Below, piece after piece: positions 1 to 13,829 of a stretch of DNA of 64,000 nucleotides. Source of the stretch: Macrotis lagotis (taxonomy: Eukaryota > Chordata > Mammalia > Peramelemorphia > Peramelidae); contig NC_133666.1 in NCBI RefSeq assembly GCF_037893015.1, forward strand, positions 619,535,302-619,599,301. Reading direction: 5' to 3'. The notes beneath the pieces are model-generated. The model was given only the letters and a program-made list of their open reading frames with translations, ran no database searches and was not told the DNA's origin. Each line of letters opens with the position of its first letter. Within the stretch, counting starts at the first letter, position 1. Both the position numbers and the translations under genes were made by a program.

Positions 1-600
1 AGCAGAAGATAAAAAGGTCACATATAAAAAGAGCAAAGAGACTAATTTGGTCAGGATGGTGAGTGGGGAGTTTGGTAAGAAGGACTGATGTGTAATCAGC
101 CTGGAAAAGACCATGAAGCATTTAAGTGCCAATCAGAAAAGTTTCTATTTTATTCCAGAAGTAATGGGGAGTCATCAAAGCTTCTTGAGTGGGTGCATAA
201 CTTTGTTAGATCTGTCAGCCCTAATATCATTTAATGGCAAATCAGGGAAACAGGAAAGGTTTCCTATTATGGATGACACTTAAGTTGAACTTTGGAAGAA
301 ACAAAGGATTCTAAGAAGTAAAGGCAAAAAAAAAGTGTATTCCAGAGACACAGGACAGCTTATGAAAAATAAAGGAGGTGGGAGATGGAATATCAAATTT
401 GGAGAATAGCAAGTAGGACAGATCAGCTGGAACACAAATTATATGGCTAGAGGAAAGTTGAAAACGTTCAAATGGCCAATGTGCGACATTTGGATTTTAT
501 CCTAGAAGTAATAGGGAATCACTGAAAAGTCTTGAGTAGTGGAGTGTCTTTGAAATACCAAGTTATCTGAGATCCCTTCTAAGATTTTACAATGTGATAA
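1..600 (-). repeat. L2 LINE fragment, antisense
   Basis: Old interspersed sequence of the kind seen on the antisense strand of L2, with phrases like 'ggattttatcctagaagtaatagggaatcactgaaaagt'-type text, cut by small indels. Related text recurs in this window near 7.5 and 51.5 kb. No reading frame of note. The family call is from memory of the L2 consensus and is moderate. Confidence 0.4.
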
Positions 601-1084
601 AATCTATATTCATTTGTTTTAAATCTTTTCATACTTATCACTTTAAAGTTTTCATCTTTCTTGATCTTTTTTAGGATTTAATATAAAATTATCTTTTCTT
701 CCTGGATATTCTGTCCTCCCTGGGTCATTATCATATTGTTCTCTCCTGGTCCTCTCCTCCTCCCCATCGGATCATTCCTTTTCAGTTTTCCTTGTTGGAT
801 TCTTATTCATACCTTGCCCTCTAATGATGAATGTTCCCCAGGCTCTATCTAGGACGGTCTGTCTCTACACTAGAGATGACAAATTCATCAAGCCAGCAAA
901 ACTCTCCTGTAGAATTGCCATGTGTGGCTGAAATCAGATGAAAATGTGATTGAGAAATGTTTAAAAAGATAGAAAAAAATAGCACAATGATAATGCTAAT
1001 TTGAGTTTTTCTAAGTCAATATACAGCTTTCAGGGATCCCATTTCTATCTGAGACTGATACCTCTTCTGGAGACTTATCTATGG
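601..1084. other. AT-rich stretch with no recognised feature
   Basis: No gene, splice signal pair or named repeat was recognised. It is ordinary AT-rich intergenic sequence with short pyrimidine tracts. Confidence 0.4.
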
Positions 1085-1640
1085 CATAAAGTGGCCAGGT
1101 CTTGCCTCCATCTCACAGAAACCATCTCTATTCTAGTTCACACCCTCAACATCTCCTCAGACTAATACAATAAATTCTTACTTAACCTCAGCTTTTGGTC
1201 TCTCCTTTTTTCTCTAGAATAACCCCAAAATGCTTCAGCTTAGTATTGAAAGTCCTCCCTCCCACCCCCCCCCACACAACCTCACCTCACCCTTACCACC
1301 ACCACCCCCATCCCTCAATCTGGATCCCATCTACTTCTATTGCATTTCATGTTACTCCTAATGCTTTGCAGACTCTTTGCTTTTTTTTCAAAGCACAGAC
1401 CAGGAACCACTCTCTACATAGGGTCTTTCCTGGATTCCACTCCCCTCCTCCCCCATTATTAGCACTTTTTCTCCACTGGAATTTTGTAGTGTTATATATT
1501 TACTGTTTGTGTACTTCTATACATATCAATGGTCTCAGGAAAATGTAAGCACCTTGAGGGCAGGGGCTATAGTTTTTTTGTCTTTGTATCCCCAGGGCCT
1601 AGCAGAAATAAGTACTTAATAAATGTCTGCTGAAGTGAAA
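1085..1640 (+). repeat. L2 LINE 3' end
   Basis: Ends with the L2-type 3' terminus: a 'gcaccttgagggcaggg' block at about 1548, 'tttgtatccccagggcctagcag', then 'taataaatg' near 1617. The open frame at 1195-1548 is a low-complexity Pro/His/Ser translation of this repeat and not a gene. Confidence 0.6.
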
Positions 1641-2034
1641 TGGTGATTCTCATCAACTCCAATGGATTCAATTATCATTCCTCTGCACATGACTCCTGGA
1701 TCTCTCTATCTACTGGAGGAGTAAGGAAGAACAGAGAACCATCTGAGGCTGAGGAAAGGAGAAAAGAGGCAGCAACAAATCACCAAAAGTTTGTCGGACT
1801 TCTCTGTCTAAATGATTCTCTAGACATGTTAACCTTAAATGTCTGAAACAAAACTCATTGTTTTCCCCCTAAATAAAACCTCTTCTCCAAATTTCACTAA
1901 TTCTGATGAAAATACCAATATTCTTCCTCTAATTACCCAGGTTCCAAGCCTCAAAATTATCCTTTACTCTTTCCTATCTCTCATTGCACTCCCTACCTCC
2001 ATCACCAAAGACACCATAACTTGTTGATTCCATG

Positions 2035-2690
2035 TCCATAACATCTCCTGTTTCCATTCCCTTCTCTGGGCCAAAGTCTCACCTTACAACCTCAGACCCT
2101 CATCTCCCTTAACATGAACAGCCTCCAGTCTCTCCCCAACCACTCTCCTGCCAATGTAATCTTCCTAAAATAATTTTCTAGCAGTATCTCTCCTGTTCAA
2201 GAAACTCTGGTGGCTCCCTATAGTTACTAGAATAAAACACAAAGTCTTCCCCTTAGCATTTAAAGGTTTCTAATCCCTCTTTCTAGCTTGGTTGTATGTA
2301 ATTCCTTCCCATTAACTCTATGTTCTTGTCAGACTCTTTTATTTCCTATTCCCTATACCTGATATCCCATCTGCAGTCTCTGAGGCTTTGCACTGACCAT
2401 CTATCTGGTATACTTTCTCCTCAGTCTCTTAGAATTATTTGCTTCTTTTAGACCGTAACTCAGGTGTAACCTTCTATGGAAAGTCTCCTCTGATCTGTGT
2501 ACTCTTCCCTCTCTTTCCTCTCTTCCCTTCCCTCTTCCATAAATTCCCCTAGTAGAATTTTAGCTCTTTGATACCAAAGACTGGTTTTTTGTTTTCTCCT
2601 TGCACATATTCATTTCCATCACCCAACCAAACACTGTAAGCTCTTCATCAGTGCTTTCTGCATTAAATATAAAATCAATATGGGACTGAA
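2035..2690 (+). repeat. L2 LINE fragment
   Basis: Pyrimidine-rich L2 3' region: 'aactctggtggctccctatag' near 2203 and a sequence of poorly matched 3' blocks up to about 2680. No coding capacity. Confidence 0.5.
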
Positions 2691-2699
2691 GCTCAGCCT

Positions 2700-2965
2700 T
2701 CTAGACAGTCAATAAGTAGAGTGCTGAACTCGGAGTCATGAAGATTTAAATTCAAATCCAGACTCAGACTATCACTAGATGTGTGACTCTGGACAAGTCA
2801 CTTAACCACTGTTTGCCTCAGTTTTCCTATCTATAAAATGGGAATAATAATGCCACATACCTCCCAAAATTACTGTGAGCATCAGATGAAATAATACATT
2901 TTCCAAGCACTTTCCAAACCCTAAAGCACTATATAATTGCTAGTTATTATTATCCCCTGGAGTGT
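2700..2965 (+). repeat. MIR-type CORE-SINE
   Basis: The order is tRNA-like head with B-box text 'ttcaaatccagac', then 'tgtgtgactctggacaagtcacttaacc', 'cctcagttttcctatct' and 'aaaatgggaataataat'. This is the conserved MIR/Ther-1 arrangement. It is old and degenerate. Confidence 0.7.
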
Positions 2966-3019
2966 ATAAATAATCCCTACCCAGAGTAGACAATGAATAA
3001 ATATTTTCTGACTAGATAA

Positions 3020-4320
3020 ACATAAAATTAAGTAAATTTTGTTTTTTTGTAAACTATTGTTCACCTAGTGACAGCCACCAAATTGCAAGTATTACTTCTA
3101 TGAGACATGAAACAGCTTTGACTGAGCTTGTTTTATATAGAACTAGAGGAGGGAATTCCATCTAATGTGAGCATAGAGTTACAGGTTCTAAATTCCTCCT
3201 TCATTTGGATCATGTCAAGGAAATTCTCTGGATTCCCCAACATTTCCACACAGAAGGACTTGGGCCAAGAAGAGTCTTGGACCACTGTCCAAACTAATTC
3301 AAGAACAGGACCCTAAGAATCCAGCTTTGATCTTACTGACCTACTAAGAAGATGTAAATAAGCAGTGTGGAGATGACAGTCAGGATAGGAAAGGGTTATA
3401 TAATCATCACATATAACTTCTATGACTCCTGGAAAGGATGGGGGGGGGGGGCGGGGAAGAGATCTTCCCTAAAGGGAATCATGGAAAAAAGAGCCAAGAT
3501 AATACTTATATACCTATAGTGTCATATTCAATGGGGGTCTAGTTTAGAGCTCTAAATGGAGTTTGTTGAGCAAAAAAGACACATTGGAAGGGAAGGACAC
3601 AAGGCCCTACTTGGCAGCAGATCCCAAAGAGAATTATAGAAAGTAGGGCCCACCTGGAACGTGTGAACCTCATGACCACAACTTCTAAGCCCCAGCTAGA
3701 AATAGGGCCAAGAACTGACCAAATACCCCTGTGATTCAAAGAGTATAGACCATGGGCTCTATACTGTTTACATCTATAATCCTGGGAATATGAGGGAAAG
3801 GAAGAGTTAAAAAGAGGGTGGAACTAGCAGCCATCTCTACAACTGAATAAAGAAGACAAGTGGCAGGACCTCTGGAAGGACAGCTCACCTGGGACTTGGC
3901 CAGTATCAGGAACACAGATGCCATTGCCAAGGCTCCTCGACTCCCTTAGGGAAAAGGGCAGATACTTGGGGAGCAGGCAGAGCTAAGGAAAAACAGAGGA
4001 GCCATGAATGAGACCAGTCCTTTTTTAAGTTCCCTGACTCACTAGAATTCTCCTTCTTTATCAGAAATGAAGGGGTCCTAGACACAGCTGTTTGCTTAAA
4101 ACCCTCTCTTTCACCAAATCATCACCAATCACCATGACCTGAACCCCTAAAAAGTACTTTAACATGCTGAGATACCATAGCAGTAGAAGGAATCATGGGC
4201 ATGTAGATTACATAGAACTGAATTTTGGATTTCCCAGTTCTTTCCCTCCTCTAGTGTGAACAATTCATATATTAATAACTTAGTTGAAAAATTCACACAG
4301 TCCTGAATCACATTATAGGA
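3020..4320. other. No recognised gene
   Basis: About 1.3 kb with only short spurious frames. It contains an 11-base G run near 3440. Nothing else was recognised. Confidence 0.35.
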
Positions 4321-4469
4321 TCTCAAAGGGAATCCAGTATTGGTTAACTTTGTCTGCAAGTTCCCCAACTTCTCCAAGTGATCCATTCTACTTCTGAATA
4401 GCTATAATTATTAGGAAGTTTACCCTTATATCGATCCAAAAATCTATCTTTCTGTTACTTCTTCCCATA

Positions 4470-4750
4470 GTGCTAGTTCTACCCTCTGGAGTCAAGCAGA
4501 GGAAGTTTAATCCCTTCTGCCAGTGACATTTCGAAAACTTGAAAACAACTATTAAACTTCCTTTAAGTTGTCTCTTCTCTAGACATTTCCAGTTCCTTCA
4601 ACCAAAGCTTTTCTGTCTTTTTCCCATCCTGGCCACTTTCCTTTCATTTTCATAGATCTCTCCTAAAAAAAAAAAAAAAAAATGGTACCTAGGGCTATAC
4701 AAAATACTTTAGGACTGCTGGATTAGGGTATAGGATAGAGAGACTTGGAA
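4470..4750 (-). repeat. CR1/L3 LINE fragment, antisense
   Basis: Reads as the antisense of a CR1-type 3' region: 'cagttccttcaaccaaagctttt', 'cccatcctggccactttcctttcatt' and 'gctatacaaaatactttagg'. An 18-base A run at about 4665 lies inside it. Confidence 0.5.
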
Positions 4751-4984
4751 ACACCATCATTCTTACCTGTTCCCTCTACACAATAAGTCTTTAATCAGGT
4801 GTTTACCTTACCACTCTTTTTTGGGATTGTTATCTGATGTTCTAACAAAGTTAGGAAAAGCCAATTTTCATGTAACTTTAATCCTTGGATTCTTTCTTCC
4901 TCTTACAAGGACAGAAAAAATGGACCCATGAATAACAATCACATAGACCTGAAATCTCAAAGTTGGACAGGACCTTAAAAGATC

Positions 4985-5055
4985 ATCAATCAATCAAACA
5001 ACAAGTATTTATTAAGTGCCTGCTATGTATCTTGTTCCAGGCCTTGGGATCTAAG
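4985..5055 (-). repeat. L2 3' end, antisense fragment
   Basis: Text 'acaagtatttattaagtgcctgctatgt' is the reverse of an L2 3' terminus. It is followed by an (AAAAG)n tract at about 5057-5083. Confidence 0.55.
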
Positions 5056-5094
5056 ACAAAAAAAGAAAAGAAAAGAAAATAGTATCTTTATACA

Positions 5095-6960
<1,866 letters not shown>

Positions 6961-7044
6961 TTATATGTAATTAGAAAAATAAATTAAAGAATAAAAGAAA
7001 ATAAAGCTTGAACCGAGCTTTGAAAAAAGTTAGTAATTCTAAAG

Positions 7045-7310
7045 GACAGTTAGGAGACACAGTGAATAGATCTCTGGACTTAGAATCACAAAGACTCATC
7101 TTCATGAGTTCAAATCCAACCTCATTCAATTACTAGCTATGTGACCTTGAAGAATTCACTTAATTATTTGTCTCAGTTTCCTCATCTGTAAGATGAACTG
7201 GAGAAGAAAACAGAAAAGCCCTCCAGTATCTTTGACTAGAAATGCCCCAAATAGTGAAATAGTGTCATGGAAGAACTGGACATGACTGAATAATAGCACA
7301 AGAGATGCTA
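7045..7310 (+). repeat. Long tRNA-derived SINE (MIR-like head with 'tctggagaagg' tail)
   Basis: Order: 'cagtgaatagatctctggac', 'gagttcaaatccaacctc', 'tcagtttcctcatctgtaag', 'ctggagaagaaaac', 'ccccaaatagtgaaatagtgtcatgg', 'ctggacatgactgaa'. This is the longer marsupial SINE type seen also at 22.3 and 60.5 kb. Confidence 0.65.
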
Positions 7311-7379
7311 AGAGGCAGAAGAGAGGAGGGAATAAATTCCAGGCATTGGGGGCAGACAAGACATGGAAGTGTCTTTTGT

Positions 7380-8640
7380 GAAGAACAGCAACAAGATAAA
7401 TTTGGCTAGACTGAAAAGTGTGTGTAAAGGGAAGTAATATATCATAAACCTGGAAAGGTAGACTGGGTCAAGTTTTGAAGTGCTTTCAAAGCCAGTGGAG
7501 TTTGTAATTAATACTTGGAATACTAAAGAGTTACACTAAGAAAGTGATGATAAGGTCAGACCTGTGTTTTAAGAATATCACAACAGCTGTGCAGAGGATA
7601 GTTTAGAGAGGAGAGAAATTTTAATAAGGAGACTAAGTAAGAGACCATTGCCATAGTCTAGGCTATAAGAATCTATGCAAGGGTGGCAGGTATAAAGATG
7701 AGTGGAAAGGATCAATGTAAGAGGGATTGTGGAGGTAGAAACAACAAGACTTGGCAACTGGATATGTAGGTGTTTGCTTTAGGAATATATACACTAAAAA
7801 TCCACCTGTAGAGTGAAAGAAGGGTAGAGGAGTCTGACTGAGATAGTGAACTTGAATTACTGCACGGATAGTGGTATACTTGAAAGATAAGGAATTTAGG
7901 GAGAGGAGAAATCTTAGGGGGAAAGGGACATAGGGAATTTCACATTTTGGATATAGGAAGTTTGAGATCTACAGGACTCTCAGTTCAGAGCTGGTAGCAA
8001 AAAAAAAAGAAAGAAAGAAAAAAGAAAAGAGATAGAAACATGTTTTTAAACACACAGAAGATAGGTGGCGCAGTGGATAGAGCACCGGCCTTGGAGTCAG
8101 GAGTAACTGAGTTCAAATCCGACCTCAGACACTTAATAATTACCTAGCTGTGTGGCCTTGGGCAAGCCACTTAACCCCATTTGCCTTGCAAAAAAAAGTG
8201 TATCCAGAAATATATGGTCAAGAGTGTCAAAGGCTTCAGAAAGGTCAAGAAGAAGAATGAGGACTGAGAAGGATCCATTGGATTTGTCAATTACAAGATC
8301 ATTGGTGATGTCATATTCCAATTTTACTATATAGGATAACTTTCTGGGAGAGGAGAGAATACAGGAGGAAATTTAGGCAAGGTAAAAATAAAAGATATCA
8401 ATAAAAAATCATTTTAAGGGATCATTGGTAACCCTGGAAAGAGTAGTTTCGGTGGAATGATAAGGTCAGAAGACAGATGGTAAAACAGAGGAGAAAAAAT
8501 AGAAAACAAGTGGAGAAGGTCTTTTTTTTTTATTTCCTAGGAGTCTGACTGTGAAAGGGAAGGAATTTTTTTGAGGGTTTTTAAGGATAATGAGACCTGG
8601 AAGTTTGTAGTCAGCAGGGTAGGGGCCAGTAGAGATTAAC
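7380..8640 (-). repeat. L2 LINE, antisense, with RT remnant
   Basis: Antisense L2. The minus strand of 8200-8330 encodes D-L-S-E-A-F-D-T-L-D-H, the conserved reverse-transcriptase block of L2/CR1 elements. A SINE interrupts it at about 8062-8197. The frames here are remnants and not a host gene. Confidence 0.65.
8062..8197 (+). mobile_element. tRNA-derived marsupial SINE
   Basis: Head 'taggtggcgcagtggatag', B-box 'gagttcaaatcc', tail 'tttgccttgcaaaaaaaa'. It sits inside the antisense L2. Confidence 0.85.
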
Positions 8641-8904
8641 CATTAGGTGAGAATAACTATAGGGAATCTGCTGAAGGAGATAGGAGAAGATGGTACCAAG
8701 GGTACAAGCAGAGAAAGGGATTGTATTTGATGAGGAGATACAAATCAGTTCTGGTCCAAAAAGTGAATAGGAATCCCTCCTGCAACATTCCTGACAAGTG
8801 GCCATCCAAATTCCCATATGAACACCTGGTAGAAGGCTCACTACCTGTCAGGGCAGCCTATTCCACTCCTAGAAGACTCCAACTTTAGAGGCAACATCAG
8901 AGTA

Positions 8905-9115
8905 ACAGAGAGAATAAAATTCTTCACTCACCTGGAGTCATGAAAACCTGAATTCCAATCCTACCTCTAACACTTACTATGGGCAAAACCTCTCAGGGCC
9001 TCAGTTTCTTCATCTGTAAAATGGAGACAGCTGTAAAATAGTTCATAGGGTTGTTGTGGGACTGAGAAATTGTTGGTAAAGTGTCTGTTAATATGTGTCA
9101 GTTACTATGACAACT
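8905..9115 (+). repeat. MIR-type SINE
   Basis: Contains 'ggagtcatgaaaacctgaattccaatcc', 'cctcagtttcttcatctgtaaaatgg' and a 'gttgttgtgggactgag' block in MIR order. The head is degenerate. Confidence 0.6.
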
Positions 9116-9584
9116 AGGTTTTCCCTGTCTTGTACCAAAAATCATTCCTCTGGTCCCTTTATCCTATGTATGCTAATGTCTCTTCTAACACCTTAGTCTT
9201 TTGAGCAATGAAGCTCAACAATCTCTTTGACATCCATAGACATGAGACTCCACCATCATTGATAACTGTCATTTCCATGTTCTTGAACCAAAATGCCCCT
9301 TTTTTGATCATAATCTCTTATTTTCCATTTCTTCCTCTATTTTACTCCTGCTAAAACTCTATTATCCTACATCTTCACCATGACCTCTAGTCCTTCCACT
9401 TCTTTCTACCCTATCAACCCATCATCCCTTCTTTGGCTTCATTTTTCTTACCTCACAGTCTCAAATCTATAGTTGACTTGTTCACTTGCACAATTCCCTT
9501 CAAACCTGGGTTCTTTGCCCTCTTGTCCTAACACAAGGACATGTATGTCAGGCCTCAATACTTGTTCATTCCCATCATCATCCC

Positions 9585-9840
9585 ATCAGAGTCAATTAGA
9601 TGGCTAGAGCACTGGATCTGGAGTCAGGACGTGAGTTCAAATCAAGCCTCAGACATTTACTAGCTGTATGATCCTGGACATGTCACTTAATGTCTGCTAC
9701 CTCAGTTTCTTCAAATGTAAAAAGGGAATAATAATAGCACTATCTTCTGAGGCTATCAAGAGGATCAAATGAGATAATATTTGTAAAATATTTAGCAAGG
9801 TTTCTGGTATATAATAGGCTCTAAATAAATGCTTCTTATT
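9585..9840 (+). repeat. MIR-type CORE-SINE
   Basis: Head 'agatggctagagcactggatc', B-box 'gagttcaaatcaagcc', core 'ctcagtttcttcaaatgtaaaaaggg', tail 'ctctaaataaatgcttctta'. Close to full length. Confidence 0.7.
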
Positions 9841-9989
9841 TCCTTTTCTTCCACTTCCCATCTCTCTTCTCGCTCCTGCACCCATGGAGAAAAGCCTACA
9901 ATTGTGTTGGCTGAGTCCACTGCAAATTCATATTATCTTATCTTAAAAGGGCCCTCATTACTATATAGTAGCAATCTTTATATCTTTCC

Positions 9990-10150
9990 AAAGGACCTGG
10001 AGTCAGGAGGATTTGAGTTAAAATCCAATCTCAGACCTGGTTCCCTCAGTTTTCTCATATGTAAAATGGGAATAATAAGAGCACCTTTCTCCCAGAGTTT
10101 TTGTGAGGCATTATAAAATTCTTAACAAGAACCTGGAACTATTATTATAT
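9990..10150 (+). repeat. MIR-type SINE fragment
   Basis: Contains 'gacctggagtcaggagg', 'tcagttttctcatatgtaaaatggg' and 'gagcacctttctccc'. Confidence 0.55.
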
Positions 10151-10159
10151 ATAATTCTC

Positions 10160-11200
10160 TAGAATGTTCCCTTCACAGCTGTTTTAACATTCTCTTTCTT
10201 TGACCTTCTATACCTCCCTCACTTCCCTTTTTCTTTCATTTCAGCAGATGACCTTACCTCTCACTTTATTAAGAAAACTTACTTTACTTCCCTTCCTCCA
10301 CATCTGTAAATCTTCACCTTTTATTGTCTCTTTTGCTCTAGAAAGAGGTGATTTTTCTCATCAAATGTTCACCTCTCTGTTTGTACCATTAGATTGGAAA
10401 CTCCTTAAAAGTACAGCCTGTTTTTGCTTTTCTTTATATCCTTAGGAGCCTCACATATAGCAGGTACCCCTTATCCCACCACTTTTTTTTCATCCAGGAG
10501 CTTTCTTCCCCAGAAATCATTCCCCCTTTCTCATCTTTCATCTTTTTCTTTCTACTGATTCCTTACCTGCTTTCCACAAATATGCCTAGTTCTTCCCCAT
10601 CCTTAAAAATTCTTCATCTGACCCTGCCATCCTCTCAAACTATCACTTCCCTTTTCTACTCTCATTCTACTCTCATTTCCTCAATACCTTCTCACTATTC
10701 AATTTTCTAGCTACAAGTTTCCAACCCACTACTATGCTGAACTTCTGAGGTCCCGATGAGAAACCTAAGCCCCCAAAAGTTAATTATCCAACGTTTGAAA
10801 CCCAGATCCTGACCCCAATCCAATGTTTGTTGATTTCTCAATGATCCTGACTCTGTTCTACCTGTTCTACAAAAAGACAGACAGACATTCTCTCTCTCTC
10901 CCTCACAGTCTGCCAGTTCTTAAAGTGTGGTCCTAATTCACAACTCCCCCTTGCTCAAAAACCTTCAGTAGTTCCCCCCAAGCCTTCCAGGCCCTCTTTA
11001 GCCTGGCATTCAAGGCACTTAACCTTCTGGATCCAACCCATTCTATCTTATACTAGTGTCCTTCAAGTATTCTAGCTTCCTGCCAAACCTTGGTCCACTC
11101 ACATGTCCCACTCCTTTAAATGGAATATCTACCCCCAAATCAGTGGAACTACTCCCTGCTCCCCTATCCCACAGCATGACCCTCTCAGTTTTCAAATTCC
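10160..11200 (+). repeat. L2 LINE fragments
   Basis: Two or more L2 pieces. One ends near 10470 with 'ggaaactccttaaaagtacagcc' and 'ataaatcc'-like text. The other (10890-11200) has 'gccttccaggccctc' and 'ccaaccca', typical of L2 ahead of its 3' end. Confidence 0.5.
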
Positions 11201-11229
11201 CCACACCCTTCCCTTGTAAAACATCCTGC

Positions 11230-11247
11230 CAACTCTCTCTCTCTCTG

Positions 11248-11298
<51 letters not shown>

Positions 11299-11424
11299 TA
11301 TATATACATACATATATATATATATATGTATACCTGCATGCACACCCTTCCAACACATATATGCATGCATGGACATACATCCCACACAAACACATATTCA
11401 TATGAGCACACACACACACACACA

Positions 11425-11479
<55 letters not shown>

Positions 11480-11483
11480 CATA
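11230..11483. repeat. Compound CT/CA/TA microsatellite
   Basis: A (CT)n tract at about 11232-11257, (CA)n at 11256-11297, then AT-rich (TA)n, and a second (CA)n at about 11407-11466 running into (TA)n. The open frames across it, on both strands, are poly-dipeptide artefacts (Thr-His, Cys-Val, Tyr-Ile). Confidence 0.95.
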
Positions 11484-11834
11484 TGTGTGAATATATTTAT
11501 ATATCTACTCTTTTCCAATACACCCAAATAAGCACGCACACCCTTCCAACAACATACACATATACCTCCGTGAACACTCTTCCAACACATAGATATGCAT
11601 GCAACATACTCCTCCAACACTTACACAAATGCATGTTTACAAGTCTGTCAGTACACACAGAGGCCAGCCAGAACACCTTTCCAATACAAATATATATACC
11701 TGTCTGCACATCCTTCGAACCCATGAATAAGCAGGCATCATGGATGCATATACATTTTTCCAAGGTACAAGCATACATAAACAAATGCCTGTCCTTGCCC
11801 CAACTCACCCAGGCAAGTCAGTTAAAAGTCTAAC

Positions 11835-12070
11835 AAGGACCGGAAGTGGGTCCCCAATCAAATAGCTCCTGGCAACAAGAGCCTCCCAATGCTCCTGGCC
11901 GGAGTACTTCCGGTCCTGCTCTAGGCCGCTGGGAGGACTCATCCTCTCGCTGGTTCACTTTCTGAGTTCCCAGGCCAGTGGAGCTCTGACGGGGAAGGGA
12001 GGAAGAAGTCTAGTCTCTGAGGATGCTCATCCAGGAGTCCAACTTCTTGCTGACTCGAGTTGGGAAGAAG
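11835..12070. promoter_or_regulatory. Small promoter-like island with paired ETS sites
   Basis: GC content rises abruptly here. 'ACCGGAAGTG' at about 11839 and its mirror 'ACTTCCGG' at about 11908 are ETS/GABP-type motifs on opposite strands, 70 bp apart, as in many bidirectional housekeeping promoters. Downstream, a short frame starts at 12023 (M-L-I-Q-E-S-N-F-L-L-T-R-V-G-K-K) and runs to a possible donor 'AAG|GTGGAG' at about 12070. I do not recognise the peptide. This could be a first exon or chance. Confidence 0.4.
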
Positions 12071-12239
12071 GTGGAGGGGGCAGATAAAGGAGGGCTTGGT
12101 CTGGGCTCAAATATGAGCCCCAAGTTGCTGCTCCCATCAATTGTCAACCACAAACCCCATCCCTGCTAGGTATCCATTTCAATTCAGTCCAATTATCTAA
12201 ACATTTTGTTTTGTTTTGTTTCAATTAGGTGCTGGCAGA

Positions 12240-12264
12240 TCCAGGGCCTTCTGCTTTGTAGAAC
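12240..12264 (+). repeat. Left arm of a 25-bp inverted repeat
   Basis: This 25-mer is the exact reverse complement of 12967-12991, which abuts the telomeric block. It starts 'tccagggcc' and ends 'tgtagaac'. Confidence 0.97.
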
Positions 12265-12534
12265 TGGGATTTCAAGGATGAAAATCCACATAGTCCCAGA
12301 TCCCCATTTGTTTGCGGTCTAATAATGCAGCTATAGGAACACAAATGATAAAAAGTAGAAAATAGAACCAAAAGAAAGATCCAAAGTGTGCCAGGAAAGT
12401 TCTGTTGAAGGTATTGGAGTTTTCCTAGAGAAGGTGGTAACTGGGCTTCAATAAGGTAGGATGAGAACAATGGTCCAGGGCAGGCTGTGCGTTACACAGA
12501 GGAAGAAGGCAGACCTACCTAAAGGTTCAGTTTG

Positions 12535-12750
12535 GGTTTTTTTAAAAGATTTATTTATTTTGAGTTTTACAATTTTTCCCCTAATCTTACTTCCCTCCCC
12601 GCACCACCCCCCACAGAAGGCAATTTGCCAATCTTTACATTGTTTCCATGGTATACACTGATCCAAATTGAGTGTGATGAGAGAGAAATCATATCCTTAA
12701 GGAAGAAACATAAAGAATAAGAGATAACAGGATCAGACAATAAGATATCA
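12535..12750 (-). repeat. LINE-derived fragment (marsupial L1-like), antisense
   Basis: 'tttatttattttgagttttac', 'ccacagaaggcaatttgcc', 'cattgtttccatggtataca' and 'gagagaaatcatatccttaagg' are in the order of a common marsupial LINE 3' region. The family is named from general knowledge. Confidence 0.45.
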
Positions 12751-12865
12751 GCTAAAGGTTCAGTTTTGCTGGACTCTAGCCCATGAAAGGAAGTGGTGAG
12801 AGATGTGGGAAAAATAAATTGGATTCAGATTGTGGGAGTGTTTTAAGTCAAAGAGTCTGGGACAA

Positions 12866-12969
12866 GGGTTAGGATTAGGGGTTAGGGTTAGGGTTAGGGT
12901 TAGGTTAGGTTAGGGTTAGGGTTAGGTTAGGTTAGGTTAGATTGGGTTAGGTTAGGTTAGGGTTAGGTT
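12866..12969 (+). repeat. Interstitial telomeric repeat
   Basis: About 104 bp of TTAGGG with TTAGG and other variants, all in the same orientation on the plus strand. Several exact hexamers lie at 12880-12902, and the rest are mostly five-base TTAGG units. The block runs directly into the right arm of a 25-bp inverted repeat at 12967. It is far from a chromosome end as judged by the flanks. Confidence 0.97.
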
Positions 12970-12991
12970 CTACAAAGCAGAAGGCCCTGGA
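12967..12991 (-). repeat. Right arm of the 25-bp inverted repeat
   Basis: Exact reverse complement of 12240-12264. It begins within the last telomeric unit and ends where ordinary sequence resumes, like filler DNA at a repaired break. Confidence 0.97.
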
Positions 12992-13159
12992 GGGGAGGGG
13001 CGACAGAGAGAAAGTGCATCATAGCTTCAGGTCAAGGTTTTCAACATTCTGGTCCAACCCACAGTATCTTACCCTACAGCCTTCAGGCTATTCCAAATTG
13101 AGGAATTTCTGCTAAAGCATCAGGCTTTATAAGGCTATTTTAATCATTACTGCACTTTA

Positions 13160-13544
<385 letters not shown>

Positions 13545-13829
13545 ATTTAGTCAGGAATTGAGTAGTCTTCTTGATGACCTGTTATGCTTGTTCTAAACTA
13601 TCTGGGAAACTGAGACTTGAGAAGCCACTTTCAGGTCTCCAAGAAACTTCTGATTCATTTAGTACCTAGAGGAGGCTGGCTGAATATCTAAATGTATTGT
13701 TTTGGCTGAATAACATAAATGACTAAATTTCTGCTTATCCTTGGGGACTCTCTAATCGTTATTCAGAATACTTTAAGAGGATGGTGAGCTCTCTTCCATG
13801 TGCCCTAGTGAAGGGATGAGGGGAGATGA

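Noticed and set aside
7990-8035. A-rich run as a possible poly(A) tail of a retrocopy
   Set aside because: No coding remnant upstream; it lies inside an antisense L2.
8062-8197. tRNA genes suggested by A- and B-box-like text in many places
   Set aside because: These are the heads of tRNA-derived SINEs, with SINE bodies and A-rich tails, and not functional tRNA genes.
11056-11833. Long open frames on both strands across 11.1-11.8 kb
   Set aside because: They are translations of CA/TG and TA microsatellite, with poly-dipeptide content and overlapping frames.
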